Shown: positions 1 to 8,567, counted from the first letter of the stretch. The stretch: DNA of 41,461 nt from Deltaproteobacteria bacterium (GCA_004283055.1 SHLP01000002.1:66753-108213), one strand, 5' to 3'. Translations and numbers: made by a program. The notes: a model not told the origin generated them from the sequence alone.

Positions 1-1292
1 TTCGGTTCGACCATCGGAAAGAGCGAGCTGATCGCATCGAGAAGCTGGAGCGTGATCGCGCCGCGAAAGAACTGCAGCTGCGGGTACGTGCTCTCGAGCT
101 GACTGCTCAGCCGACGAAGCTCGTAGGGGATGTCCCCGAATCCGTCGCGGTCCATGTCGTAACCGGCATAGTCATCGAAGGAGTTTCCGTCCCATTCGAC
201 CCCCAGCGCGTCCCCGCCGCCTTCCACCTGGAGCTGCGAACGATTGCTGACGAACTGGTTGCCCCGAAATGCATTGCGCTTCTCGCTCGAATGCATCAGC
301 ACCGCGACCTCCGAATGAAAGAACGCGTTGTCCTCAAATGCGTTGAAGTCTTCGGGTTCGAGCGGTGCGGTGTCCATGTAGACGCCCTTGGTGTTTGCGA
401 TGAACGCGTTGCCCGTCACCGTCAAGTTGCCGGACTCCTTGATGCCGAGCCCCATGCCGCCCGGGCCCGTCGACCGCGCGAGGAGGTTGTCGCGCAGCAT
501 CAAGTTCCGGCTGTACATGATGAAAATGCCGACCACGTTGTCGATATAGCGGTTGCCTTCGACGTGGTTGTCGTGGCTGTACATGAAGTGTGTGCCGTAT
601 CGGCTTCGGACGACCGTGTTTCGAACCAGTCGATTGCGGCTGGAGTACCAAACGACCATGTCGCGGCATCCGAGGACTCGATTGTCCCGAACCACGGAGT
701 CTCGCGTCTCCCAGAGTCGAATGCCGTCGCCTCGAAGGCCGAGAGGGCCGTCGTCGGGGCCCTGAACGACGTTGTTCAAGATCGATGCCCGGTTGGCCTT
801 TTCGATCAGCAGCCCAAAAGCCGCACCCTGAACCCGAACGCCCTCCACGCGGACATCGTCGGCAACGACGTGAACCGCTGCATCGAGCGTGTCGAAGCGG
901 CCGCCGCTGCCGTCGACGGTCAGCCCCGCGAGCGCCGCGCCACCCCCTTCGATTTCGATCGTCGTCCCCTCGCCCCCAGAACGAATCACCGCATCTCGGG
1001 GACCCCATATCTCGACACGCTTCGCGATCGTCAACGGGCCGGCGTAGGACCCGGGCTCGAGACAGAGCACCGCTCCCTCCCGAGCGCCGTCGACGGTCGA
1101 CTGCAGGTTCGACCCTGCAGCGACCGTCAGGCAGTCTGCGGGCCTGGGCGGAGCGGGAAGCGGCGCAGGCGCAGAAACACGAGGCGCGGCCTTAGACGCA
1201 CATGCCGCAATCGTGATGAGCCCGACCACGCACCAGCACGCACGGCCGGGAGCGTTCAGCCCACGGCCGACTCGTGCGGCGCCTCGGATCAA
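1..1292 (-). CDS. nosD: NosD-like periplasmic copper/maturation protein, lipoprotein, C-terminus cut by window edge
   Basis: Read on the minus strand the frame is open from 1292 to the left edge (430 codons, no stop seen). It begins with a TTG whose last two bases overlap the nosZ stop (TTGA), preceded by a GGTGGA ribosome site, which is why I chose this start. The N-terminus has arginines, a hydrophobic stretch and a lipobox (IAAC, Cys near residue 32), followed by a Pro/Ala-rich linker. The body is a right-handed parallel beta-helix: repeated short rungs such as NNVVQG, DNRVLG, RNTVVR, GNRYID, DNLLAR and GNAFIA, typical of the NosD/CASH family. NosD is needed for assembly of the copper sites of nitrous oxide reductase in the periplasm. 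The family is usually 400-450 residues, so little is missing. Lipid anchoring is predicted, not proven. Confidence 0.9.
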   Translation of the reverse strand, partial: MIRGAARVGRGLNAPGRACWCVVGLITIAACASKAAPRVSAPAPLPAPPRPADCLTVAAGSNLQSTVDGAREGAVLCLEPGSYAGPLTIAKRVEIWGPRDAVIRSGGEGTTIEIEGGGAALAGLTVDGSGGRFDTLDAAVHVVADDVRVEGVRVQGAAFGLLIEKANRASILNNVVQGPDDGPLGLRGDGIRLWETRDSVVRDNRVLGCRDMVVWYSSRNRLVRNTVVRSRYGTHFMYSHDNHVEGNRYIDNVVGIFIMYSRNLMLRDNLLARSTGPGGMGLGIKESGNLTVTGNAFIANTKGVYMDTAPLEPEDFNAFEDNAFFHSEVAVLMHSSEKRNAFRGNQFVSNRSQLQVEGGGDALGVEWDGNSFDDYAGYDMDRDGFGDIPYELRRLSSQLESTYPQLQFFRGAITLQLLDAISSLFPMVEP

Positions 1293-3259
1293 CTCGGTTC
1301 CACCAAGAGGTAGCCGGCCATCTCGAGGTGAAGGGCCGAGCAGAACTCGGTGCAGTAGAACGGGAACGTCCCCTCTCTGTCGGCCGTGAAGGTGATGTCG
1401 ACGTGCTTGCCAGGCTCCAGGCTGCTGTGGACGTTGTACGAGCCCACCGTGAAGCCGTGCGTCGCATCGTGGGCCTGTTCCACATTGGTGATGTGAAGGT
1501 GGACCGTGTCGCCCTTCTTCACGCGGACGATATCCGGGGTGAAGTGGCTTCGCACCGAGGTCATGTAGACGTGGACGTCCTTACCCTCGCGCTCGATGCG
1601 CTCTTTGCCGGCGGTGACCGCGTTGGGATTGGGCTCGTCGGTGACGACGTCGTAGCCAGCGGGCTTGTAGACGTCGACCGGGTCGAGCTTGTCGGCCTTG
1701 ATCATCTGGGCATAGTGCGGCTCGCCGAGCGGAAGGGGCATGTCGTAGATGAGCTGCATCGGTTCGCTGTTGATGTTGATCAGCTGGAAGTTCTGCGGAA
1801 GCAGAGGACCAACCTTCGAAAAGCGATCGAGCGCCCACTTGTTCATCGCAATCAGGTAGCCGCCGTCAGGGCTGACGGTGTCACCCTCGGCCGCCACGAT
1901 GTGGCCGACGTTGTAGTGAACTTTGACCTTCTCGAGGACCTTGAGGTCTTTGAGCGACCACTTTGCGACGGTCGATTCGATGAAGACCGACGTGTACGCG
2001 TTGCCCTTGTCGTCGTACTGCGTGTGAAGCGGACCGAGGCCGATTTCGACTTGCCCTCGGATGCTGTCTGCAAAGGGAAGAATCGGGACGCCGTATTGGT
2101 CTTTCCCTTCGTATTTCTTGGCGTCGATGAGACCCTTGAGCTTCTCGAAGCTGTAGACCGTGGCGTGCGTGTCGAGCTTGCCTGAAACCACGAGCTCCTT
2201 GCCATCGGGCGTGACGTCCACGCCGTGCGGGCTCTTCGGCTCGCCTACGAGGTGCAATAGACCCTCGGCGTTGGTGGTCTCGAGCGAGATGACGTCCATG
2301 CCGGCAATCTTCGTGGTCTTGCCAGCATTTCGAACGGCCTCGGCTTTCTTGAGGTCGATGATGTGCAGGTAGTCCATGTCGTTCTGGGACGCTCCCGACT
2401 CCATGGGAGGGTTGCCTTCCATCGTGCCTCCCCAACTCATCTCCGTGTTGAACGAGTTGATGAACACCCAACCCTCGCTTGCGAGCTTTCCGGCGTCTGC
2501 GAGATCCTGCATGTATGGAGGAAGCTCCATCGCAAAGGATTTGGCGCGATCGATTCTCCCCTTTTCGCGATCGAACTTCCAGAAGATCACCGCGCCGCGG
2601 TACTTGTCCTGGTACTCCTCGATTGGTGCGTAGCCGCCGCCCAGAGGCGCGGGGTACTGGCTCGACTCGACGACGTACTCGGTGTTCGGTGTCACGAAGG
2701 TCGCGCCGTGGTCACTCTGAATGAGCGTCGAGGTCACGATCTCCTTGGTGACGAAATCGTGCAGGTCGACGACCGCGATGCGGGCGTTGGCCTTGTCGTT
2801 CACGAAGACGAACTTGCCGTCGAATTCACCGTTGGTCTCGGACAGCGCCGGGTGGTGCATGTCACCCCAGGTCATCTCCTTGCCAAAACGGCTGCCTCCT
2901 TCGAGGACCGCATTCGACTGGTCTCCATAGCCGTAGCCCTGCCAAGGCTCCGGCGTGAAGACGCCGACGTACTTCAAGATACGCATCGACGGGACGCCAA
3001 TGACGATCATGTTGCCGCCGTGACCACCCGACGCGAAGGTCAGGTACGTGTCTTTTTTGCCCGTGGGCGTGTAGGTCTGAAGCGCCGCGCTCACATCGGC
3101 TTCGTTGAGCCCGCGCTGCTTCATCAAATCGGCAGTCGAGCTCGCGGGCGCCTGTGACACCTGTGCTGTCTGCTGTGGGCCGCATCCAATGCAGGCCATC
3201 GCAGCCAACAGAACCCCGATACTTGGTGCGCTCAACGCACCAATCCTGTTGAACTTCAT
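1289..3259 (-). CDS. nosZ: nitrous-oxide reductase, clade II (Sec-type)
   Basis: 656 residues. It reduces N2O to N2 in the periplasm using a CuZ cluster in an N-terminal seven-bladed propeller and an electron-entry CuA site in a C-terminal cupredoxin domain. The CuA motif is intact near the C-terminus: Cys636, Cys640, His644, Met647 (CTEFCSALHLEM), with an upstream ligand region around DATHGF. The CuZ region carries DMHHPAL. The N-terminus (MKFNRIGAL...) has one Arg and no twin-arginine motif, so export is by Sec, the hallmark of clade II NosZ. The signal ends AMACIGC, which may be a lipobox. I chose ATG at 3259 because AGGAG lies 5 nt upstream; a GTG immediately before it is too close to that site. 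It sits between a cytochrome c gene and nosD, overlapping nosD. Confidence 0.97.
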   Translation of the reverse strand: MKFNRIGALSAPSIGVLLAAMACIGCGPQQTAQVSQAPASSTADLMKQRGLNEADVSAALQTYTPTGKKDTYLTFASGGHGGNMIVIGVPSMRILKYVGVFTPEPWQGYGYGDQSNAVLEGGSRFGKEMTWGDMHHPALSETNGEFDGKFVFVNDKANARIAVVDLHDFVTKEIVTSTLIQSDHGATFVTPNTEYVVESSQYPAPLGGGYAPIEEYQDKYRGAVIFWKFDREKGRIDRAKSFAMELPPYMQDLADAGKLASEGWVFINSFNTEMSWGGTMEGNPPMESGASQNDMDYLHIIDLKKAEAVRNAGKTTKIAGMDVISLETTNAEGLLHLVGEPKSPHGVDVTPDGKELVVSGKLDTHATVYSFEKLKGLIDAKKYEGKDQYGVPILPFADSIRGQVEIGLGPLHTQYDDKGNAYTSVFIESTVAKWSLKDLKVLEKVKVHYNVGHIVAAEGDTVSPDGGYLIAMNKWALDRFSKVGPLLPQNFQLININSEPMQLIYDMPLPLGEPHYAQMIKADKLDPVDVYKPAGYDVVTDEPNPNAVTAGKERIEREGKDVHVYMTSVRSHFTPDIVRVKKGDTVHLHITNVEQAHDATHGFTVGSYNVHSSLEPGKHVDITFTADREGTFPFYCTEFCSALHLEMAGYLLVEPS

Positions 3260-3390
3260 CACTTCTCCTCACTTCCCTCAGCGAAAGGGAAATCCCTTGC
3301 GACGACGCCCTCGAGCGAAAGGGGCCTCTTCTCACCGCTCTGCGCAGAAGCGCGGTGCGAGAGATACGCCATTCAGACGAAAAACGCGAG

Positions 3391-3816
3391 CTATTTCGCG
3401 AGACCCCTAACCAGCTTCACGAGCTCAGCGACGACGTCGGGCTTCGCGTCGAGGTCCGGATTTGCGGGCATCGTCGCCGCCTTGCCCACCGCGGAGCCCC
3501 CGTAGATGATGATCTTCCGAATGTGCTCGTCGTCGACCGACGCCTGCCATTCGTCAGAAGTGAGATCTCGTGGCTTCGGATCGAGCGCGGCCGAGCCGGC
3601 GCCGTCTCCCTTGCCGCCTGCGCCATGGCAAACGGTGCATCGCCCCTGGAAAATCTCAGATGCCTCTGCGACGGGGTCGGTCGCGGGTTCCGCGGCCGGC
3701 GTCGGAGCAGCTGGCGGCTCCGCTGCCTTAGGCTCAGCGGGCGCCGCCTCCTTCGGGGTGCACCCCGAAACGCCAACGACCAATCCAATGAGCAGCCCGA
3801 TCCACTTTGCACGCAT
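3391..3816 (-). CDS. monohaem c-type cytochrome lipoprotein of the nos cluster
   Basis: 141 residues. Signal peptide with lipobox VSGC (Cys19), then a Pro/Ala/Glu-rich flexible linker of about 35 residues, then a class I cytochrome c domain: haem motif CTVCH and a likely axial Met in ATMPAN. The start is set by a strong AGGAGG seven bases before the ATG at 3816. It is the first gene of cytochrome c - nosZ - nosD; the gap to nosZ is 131 bp. Clade II nos clusters often encode c-type cytochromes, and the natural inference is that this protein feeds electrons to the CuA site of NosZ. That role is inferred from position only. Confidence 0.88.
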   Translation of the reverse strand: MRAKWIGLLIGLVVGVSGCTPKEAAPAEPKAAEPPAAPTPAAEPATDPVAEASEIFQGRCTVCHGAGGKGDGAGSAALDPKPRDLTSDEWQASVDDEHIRKIIIYGGSAVGKAATMPANPDLDAKPDVVAELVKLVRGLAK

Positions 3817-4014
3817 ACGTCCTCCTGGTTCGGCGGAGTCTAGGCTCACCCGCTCCGCGAGCAAACCCCCGCCCGAAGACCCAGAACCGCCCCGCCGCAG
3901 CACGGCGCAGAATTTTCGCCCAGATCAAGAAAGCCGGATTTGGCGTGCCTCGATTGAGAGGCGTGCGTCTATACTCCGCTCGCGCTTGGAGGAGGCTCCT
4001 GCGGGGAGGTTGTG

Positions 4015-4581
4015 ATGAAAGAGCTAATGAGAATCGTGATCATCGGAGGGCTCCTCGCTGGGCTCGCCATCGCCGGCTGCAAAACGCAGGAGGCAGCACC
4101 CACCGCGCCCGCTCCAAGCGCAGAGGCCGCCCCAGCAAAAAAGGTGTCCAACGTTCCGCCGCTGCACGAAAAGAACATCGTGAGTCTTGCTCTTGGCTCC
4201 GAGGATCACACGACCTTGGTCGCTGCGCTGAAGGCCGCGGATTACGTGACCTCGGTCGCGGCATCCGGCCCGCTCACCGTCTTCGCGCCAACGAATGACG
4301 CATTTGCGAAGCTGCCGGAAGGCACCGTCGAGGATCTGGTCAAGCCAGAGAACGTGAAAACGCTTCGCGAAATCCTGAAGTACCACGTCACCACTTCCGC
4401 CATTCAGCCGAGCTGGTTCAAGGAAGGACAGACGCTGTCGATGGCCAATGGCAAGAAGACCACGATGCACGTGAACGGTGAAGAGCTTTCGCTGAACGAC
4501 GCGAAGATCATCGCGCGCATCGACGCCGAGAACGGGATGCTGTACGTCGTCGACACCGTGCTACTTCCCCCTGAGGAGTAG
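4015..4581 (+). CDS. FAS1 (fasciclin) domain lipoprotein
   Basis: 188 residues. Lipobox IAGC (Cys22), Ala/Pro-rich linker, then one complete fasciclin domain over about residues 55-188: the H1 motif LTVFAPTNDAF, the central YHV, and the terminal H2-like NGMLYVVDTVLLP. FAS1 domains are found in secreted or surface adhesion proteins; in bacteria the partner is generally unknown. ATG at 4015 was chosen over the adjacent GTG at 4012 because GGAGG then has a 5-nt spacing. It is transcribed away from the nos genes from a shared 198-bp spacer and is followed 8 bp later by the GH5 gene, so these two may be co-transcribed. A link to denitrification is not shown. Confidence 0.9.
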   Translation: MKELMRIVIIGGLLAGLAIAGCKTQEAAPTAPAPSAEAAPAKKVSNVPPLHEKNIVSLALGSEDHTTLVAALKAADYVTSVAASGPLTVFAPTNDAFAKLPEGTVEDLVKPENVKTLREILKYHVTTSAIQPSWFKEGQTLSMANGKKTTMHVNGEELSLNDAKIIARIDAENGMLYVVDTVLLPPEE

Positions 4582-4589
4582 GCCGTCGA

Positions 4590-6092
4590 ATGACGAGCTA
4601 CTCGGCGTGGCCTCCGGCTCGTACACTTCGACTCGCTGCGAGTCTGAGCCTGCTGGCACAGCTGTTCGCGTGCAGCGATGGCAGCTCGCCGGCCTCGCCC
4701 TCCGAGCCCATCGAGGACGGGACCTATTTCGTCCGGGACGGCGACGGCCGTGCGGTGATTTTGCGCGGCATGAACATCATGAGCTCGGCAAAGGGGCACC
4801 CCGAGCGTCTTCCCGACCTCCAAGCGGAGGACGTGGAGCGCTACGCCCGACTCTGGGGCTTCAACGTGGTCCGCTACCTGATCTTCTGGGACGCGGTCGA
4901 GCCGTCGCCAGGCGAATACGACGACGCGTATTTCGACAAGACCGAAGAACGGCTCGACTGGTTTGCGGACAACGGGGTCCACGTGATCCTCGACATGCAC
5001 CAGGACGTTTACGCCGCACGTTTTTGCTGTGATGGCGCACCCGAGTGGGCAATCGAAGACGACGACCTGCCCTTCGATCAAAACCCGGTCTGGTCGCTGA
5101 ACTACTTTGCGCCCGCCGTGATGGCGGCCTTTGACAATTTCTTCGAGTATCCGGGGGAGCACAGCGATCTGCAGGACCACTTTGCGGACGCCTGGGCCGC
5201 CGTGGCCGAACGCTTCAAAGACCACCCGGCCGTCCTAGGCTACGATATTTTAAACGAGCCCTCACCGGGGTCGGTTTACGACGCGCGGGACATCACGGTC
5301 ACCCTTCCTGACGGCGCCGCCGCCGATTTCGATCGGACGCTATTCACGGATTTCTACCGCAGGATGATCGCGTCGATTCGCGCAGTCGACGAGGACGGTT
5401 GGATCTTCTACGAACCTCGCGTCGCAGCCCCGGCGAACGGGCAGCCATCGTTCATCCTCGAGCTCGAAGATCCGCGCGAAGGCGAGCCGCGCCTCGTATA
5501 CGCACCCCACCTCTACTCGGTTCAGTTCGAGTTCAACCAGGCCTACGACCCGAGCTCCGACGTGACGCTCGCCAACTGGGAGGCCAACCGCAACGTCGAG
5601 ACCAGCTTGCAGAACGCGCCGCTGCTGCTCGGCGAGTGGGGCTTCGACCCGAATTGGCCCAATGCCGAGCTCTTCATGCGCGAGCTGCTCGACATGGGTG
5701 ACCGGATGATGCTGGGCTGGACCTACTGGTCCTACGACCCGGGCGGCTGGGGCATCTGGGAGCGAGACGAGCAGGGGCAGTTCGTCGAGCGGGAAAACGC
5801 CGATCAGCTGGTGCGGCCGTACCCGCAGCGCGTCGCCGGCGTGCCGCGTTCGTTTTCGTACAATCCCGATACGCGCAGGTTTTCGCTCGCATTCGACCCG
5901 TCTCCATCGGCAACGTTGCCGACCGAAGTTTACGTGCCGGCGAGCCGGCACTACCCGGACGGCTGGTCCCTTCGAGGATGTGAGGAAGCAAGCGGTTGCA
6001 GCTGGACATGGGATGCGAACCTGGACATTCTTCAGGTTCTCACCCCCAACCAGACCGCCCGGGTCGAGCTGACGATCACTCCGGGCGGCTAG
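4590..6092 (+). CDS. glycoside hydrolase family 5, endoglycoceramidase-like lipoprotein
   Basis: 500 residues. Lipoprotein-type signal (LFAC, Cys28), then a GH5 TIM barrel: RGMN near 60, DMHQD near 135, acid/base Glu223 in LNEP, and nucleophile Glu349 in LGEWG, followed by a C-terminal beta-sandwich domain. Length, the spacing of the two catalytic Glu (126 residues), and the C-terminal domain match endoglycoceramidases, which split the bond between the oligosaccharide and ceramide of glycosphingolipids. Family membership is firm; substrate is inferred. Other GH5 beta-glycosidases remain possible. Anchored outside the inner membrane, it would act on lipids of other organisms or on the cell's own glycolipids. 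It lies in one run with FAS1 upstream (8 bp) and an SDR downstream (19 bp). Confidence 0.88.
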   Translation: MTSYSAWPPARTLRLAASLSLLAQLFACSDGSSPASPSEPIEDGTYFVRDGDGRAVILRGMNIMSSAKGHPERLPDLQAEDVERYARLWGFNVVRYLIFWDAVEPSPGEYDDAYFDKTEERLDWFADNGVHVILDMHQDVYAARFCCDGAPEWAIEDDDLPFDQNPVWSLNYFAPAVMAAFDNFFEYPGEHSDLQDHFADAWAAVAERFKDHPAVLGYDILNEPSPGSVYDARDITVTLPDGAAADFDRTLFTDFYRRMIASIRAVDEDGWIFYEPRVAAPANGQPSFILELEDPREGEPRLVYAPHLYSVQFEFNQAYDPSSDVTLANWEANRNVETSLQNAPLLLGEWGFDPNWPNAELFMRELLDMGDRMMLGWTYWSYDPGGWGIWERDEQGQFVERENADQLVRPYPQRVAGVPRSFSYNPDTRRFSLAFDPSPSATLPTEVYVPASRHYPDGWSLRGCEEASGCSWTWDANLDILQVLTPNQTARVELTITPGG

Positions 6093-6111
6093 TCTCCATA
6101 GAGAGGTCGCC

Positions 6112-6984
6112 ATGAGCAAGCTGAACGGTAGACGCGTATTGATCACAGGCGGAGCGCAGGGCATCGGCCTGGAAATGGCGATCAAGTTCGCGGGGCGCGG
6201 CGCGAGCATCGTGCTCGCAGACCTCGACGAGGAGAAGCTCGCCGAAGCCACGGCCAAGGTCGCGGCCCTTGGCGTTCCTGCCTGGGGCTTCGCGGTCGAC
6301 GTCACCAATCCTGCGAGCATTGCAGCGTTCAAATCACAGGTCGACGCCGAAGCAGGTCCGATCGACGTCCTGGTCAACAACGCCGGGGTCGTCTTCGGCG
6401 GGCCGTTTACCAAGACGCCGCTCGACGATCACTTCAAGACCTACGAGGTCAATACGCTCGGCTTGGTGGCGATGACCCACGCGTTCTTGGACGACATGGT
6501 CGCGAGGCCCGAAGCCCACCTGGTCACCATCGCGAGCGCATCGGGCTTCATCGGGCTGCCCTACGGTTCGAGCTACGCGTCGAGCAAGTGGGCTGCCATC
6601 GGGTTCTCCGAATCGATTCGCGCCGAGCTCAACGTGGAAGGCCACAAGCACGTGCACGTGACCATCGTCTGTCCGAGCTACATTGGCACAGGCATGTTCA
6701 AAGGCGCCGAGGCCCCCAAGGCCACACAGATCCTCGAACCGGACTTCATCGCCGAAAAGGTCGTCGAAGCCGTCGAGCACAACTCGGTGTACGTCAAAGA
6801 GCCCTGGATGGTGAAGATCACCCCTCTCCTGCGCGAGCTCCTGCCGACATCCCTCTACGACCAAATCTCCCATCTCTTCGGCGCCGACACATCGATGGCG
6901 CACTGGACGGGTCGACGCGGAAAAGCCGAGCCGGAGGCCCCGGAGCAAACAGCCAGCAGCGATCAGCCCGAAGCCGAGCGGTAG
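6112..6984 (+). CDS. short-chain dehydrogenase/reductase (classical SDR)
   Basis: 290 residues. Rossmann fold with TGGAQGIG at 12-19, the NNAG motif near 89-92, and the catalytic Ser142 with Tyr155-xxx-Lys159. ALADLDEEK after the second strand (Asp near 37) suggests NAD(H) preference. A C-terminal tail of about 30 residues is Glu/Ala-rich and likely disordered. It follows the GH5 gene by 19 bp and its last 22 bases overlap the end of the convergent TetR gene. The substrate cannot be told; lipids or hydrophobic alcohols are common for this type of SDR. Confidence 0.92.
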   Translation: MSKLNGRRVLITGGAQGIGLEMAIKFAGRGASIVLADLDEEKLAEATAKVAALGVPAWGFAVDVTNPASIAAFKSQVDAEAGPIDVLVNNAGVVFGGPFTKTPLDDHFKTYEVNTLGLVAMTHAFLDDMVARPEAHLVTIASASGFIGLPYGSSYASSKWAAIGFSESIRAELNVEGHKHVHVTIVCPSYIGTGMFKGAEAPKATQILEPDFIAEKVVEAVEHNSVYVKEPWMVKITPLLRELLPTSLYDQISHLFGADTSMAHWTGRRGKAEPEAPEQTASSDQPEAER

Positions 6985-7577
6985 CGCGCGAGAAACGTCT
7001 CGACGAGCTCGCGCGTCAGTCGCTCACGGGTGGTGGAATCCATCTGCCCCTCGAGGAGCTGCGGCCAAAAAAGCACGCCGGCCGTCATCTTTCCGAACAT
7101 GTGGGCTGCAAGCTCCGGATCGGGGACCAGGAGACGACCGGCTCGATGGGCCTCGCGGAGCCAATTGGCGAGGACGCTCTCATCCTCGGCGACCCTTGCG
7201 ATGACTTCCCTCAAGAGCTCCGGCTGCTTGATGTAGACGCCGAGCACCACGCGGGTCAGGCAGCGCGCGGCCTTGTCCTCGGAGAGCAGCGTCTTGGCCC
7301 GGACGAAGTCGCTGAGCTGCTCTTCGAGAGAGCGGCCGGGGTCCCATCTGACCTGATTGAGCTCCGTCGCTTCATCGAAGAGCCTCTCGACCACCGCCTG
7401 GAACAGCGCCTCTTTGCTGCCAAAGTGATTGTAGACCGTGCGCTTCGAGGCTCCCGCCAGCTCGGCGATGCGGTCCATGCTCGTCGATTCATAGCCCTCG
7501 TCCCGAAATGCAGCGGTCGAGGCGGCCAAAATGGCGTCGCGCTTGGCGATGATCCGTGATTCTCTCTGTGTTTCCAT
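6963..7577 (-). CDS. TetR/AcrR family transcriptional regulator
   Basis: 204 residues. N-terminal TetR DNA-binding domain over about residues 10-60 (AILAASTAAF, then the recognition region GASKRTVYNHFGSKEALF), followed by an all-helical ligand-binding domain. ATG at 7577. It is divergent from the START-like gene across a 140-bp spacer that holds two 16-bp palindromes (7594-7609, 7640-7655), one just upstream of its own start, so autorepression and control of the divergent gene are likely. Its end overlaps the SDR gene by 22 bp. The inducer is unknown; the neighbours suggest a lipid-like molecule (inference). Confidence 0.93.
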   Translation of the reverse strand: METQRESRIIAKRDAILAASTAAFRDEGYESTSMDRIAELAGASKRTVYNHFGSKEALFQAVVERLFDEATELNQVRWDPGRSLEEQLSDFVRAKTLLSEDKAARCLTRVVLGVYIKQPELLREVIARVAEDESVLANWLREAHRAGRLLVPDPELAAHMFGKMTAGVLFWPQLLEGQMDSTTRERLTRELVETFLARYRSASG

Positions 7578-7593
7578 GATGTTAGCTTCAAAC

Positions 7594-7609
7594 TACACTG
7601 ATCGGTGTA
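7594..7609. promoter_or_regulatory. palindromic operator 1, likely for the adjacent TetR regulator
   Basis: TACAC-N6-GTGTA, 16 bp, with only the two bases flanking the central GATC breaking the symmetry. It lies 17 bp upstream of the tetR start codon. The same half-site recurs in operator 2. Confidence 0.7.
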
Positions 7610-7639
7610 TTTTGTTCTTGACCCCAATCGAATCGGAAC

Positions 7640-7655
7640 TACACTGTGTAGTGTA
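7640..7655. promoter_or_regulatory. palindromic operator 2, likely for the adjacent TetR regulator
   Basis: TACACT-GTGT-AGTGTA, a perfect 6-bp inverted repeat with a 4-bp centre. It shares the TACACT/GTGTA arms with operator 1, 46 bp away centre to centre, and lies 62 bp upstream of the START-like gene. Confidence 0.7.
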
Positions 7656-7717
7656 ATCCATAGAGGCCCGGACGCAAGCCCTGACGGTTCGAGCCCTTGC
7701 GATCGAGGAGATTGGTA

Positions 7718-8350
7718 ATGCGAAATAGCCCTAGATTGAGCCGCGGCGCGATGAACCTGACTGCCCCGATGGCGCTGTTCCTCAGCGCATCGATGGTCGG
7801 CGCACTCCCCGGTCACGCGTCTGCTACTGACGCCCAGGAAGAGAACGCAGGAATTTCGACCATGCAGATTCCAGAGCAGGGTTCCGAAATCTCCAGCGGT
7901 CGCGCGGTGATCGTCGTGGACAAGCCGATCGACGAAGTGATTCCCATCATCCTCGACTACGCGAATTACGTGCGTTTCATGCCCAACTTCACCAAGTCGA
8001 GGGTCCTCGCACAGCGAGGCAGCCGGGCGATGGTGTACATGGAAGTGAGCGTCGCCAGGGGGATGTATACCCTGTACGGGCAGCTGAACCTCTCGGAGCG
8101 GCCGCAGGACGGTGCATCGCGCGTCGTCGAGGGACGGCTCTTGGACGGCAACATCGACGCGTTCAACGCGACCTTCACCCTCACCCCGGTCGCCGACGGC
8201 GCTCGCACGGAAATCGACTTCAAGATCTACGTCGACCCAGCGCTCCCTCTTCCGTCGTCCGTTTTCAGCCGAGAGAACGAGCGAGCGGCCGGTCGAACCG
8301 TCCGAGCCCTGCGTGCCAGGCTTGCCGAAGCGCCAGGGGGCTCCGCCTGA
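7718..8350 (+). CDS. exported START/SRPBCC-like lipid-binding protein
   Basis: 210 residues. Signal peptide with a hydrophobic core (MALFLSASMVGAL) and a likely cleavage after HASA. The mature part has the SRPBCC/START pattern: opening strands (SGRAVIVVDKPIDEVIPIILD), the helix around YANYVRFMPNF, then a run of antiparallel strands and a long C-terminal helix rich in Arg. This fold binds hydrophobic ligands. The start at 7718 has GAGGAG 8 nt upstream. It is transcribed from the spacer that carries the two TetR operators, so it is probably the main target of that regulator. Ligand and partners are unknown. Confidence 0.78.
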   Translation: MRNSPRLSRGAMNLTAPMALFLSASMVGALPGHASATDAQEENAGISTMQIPEQGSEISSGRAVIVVDKPIDEVIPIILDYANYVRFMPNFTKSRVLAQRGSRAMVYMEVSVARGMYTLYGQLNLSERPQDGASRVVEGRLLDGNIDAFNATFTLTPVADGARTEIDFKIYVDPALPLPSSVFSRENERAAGRTVRALRARLAEAPGGSA

Positions 8351-8446
8351 GCGCTCGGCGCAGCGTTGGAACTCCAACGATGCGGAGGCGCGGGGGGCGG
8401 ACGCGAGGCGGATGCCCGGGCCACAATTCAGAGCGAATTCGGCTGC

Positions 8447-8474
8447 TTGACAGGGGCGATACTCACGCTATCCC
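8447..8474 (+). promoter_or_regulatory. sigma-70-like promoter of the tRNA-Asn gene
   Basis: Perfect -35 TTGACA (8447-8452), 16-bp spacer, weak -10 TATCCC (8469-8474). The predicted start of transcription is a few bases before the mature tRNA. Confidence 0.5.
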
Positions 8475-8484
8475 TCGCAGCCAT

Positions 8485-8560
8485 TCCAGCGTAGCTCAGT
8501 TGGTAGAGCGGGCGACTGTTAATCGCTTGGTCATAGGTTCGAGTCCTATCGCTGGAGCCA
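8485..8560 (+). tRNA. tRNA-Asn (anticodon GTT)
   Basis: 76 nt cloverleaf including an encoded CCA end. The 7-bp acceptor stem is TCCAGCG with CGCTGGA. The D arm reads AGCTCAGTTGGTAGAGC. The anticodon loop is CTGTTAA with GTT at 8518-8520. The T arm reads TAGGTTCGAGTCCTA, and the discriminator is G before CCA. It stands alone between the START-like gene and ackA. Confidence 0.97.
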
Positions 8561-8567
8561 GTTTGGA

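Noticed and set aside
3911-3928. Possible FNR/NNR box in the nos promoter region
   Set aside because: Only the half-site TTGAT (minus strand, 3924-3928) is intact; the other half matches 2 of 5 bases.
3945-3975. Possible sigma-54 or sigma-70 promoter for the FAS1 gene
   Set aside because: TATACT at 3970 is a fair -10 but has no -35 at the right distance, and the -24/-12 spacing fails for sigma-54.
8485-8560. tRNA-Asn as an integration site
   Set aside because: No integrase and no direct repeat of the tRNA 3' end were seen around it.
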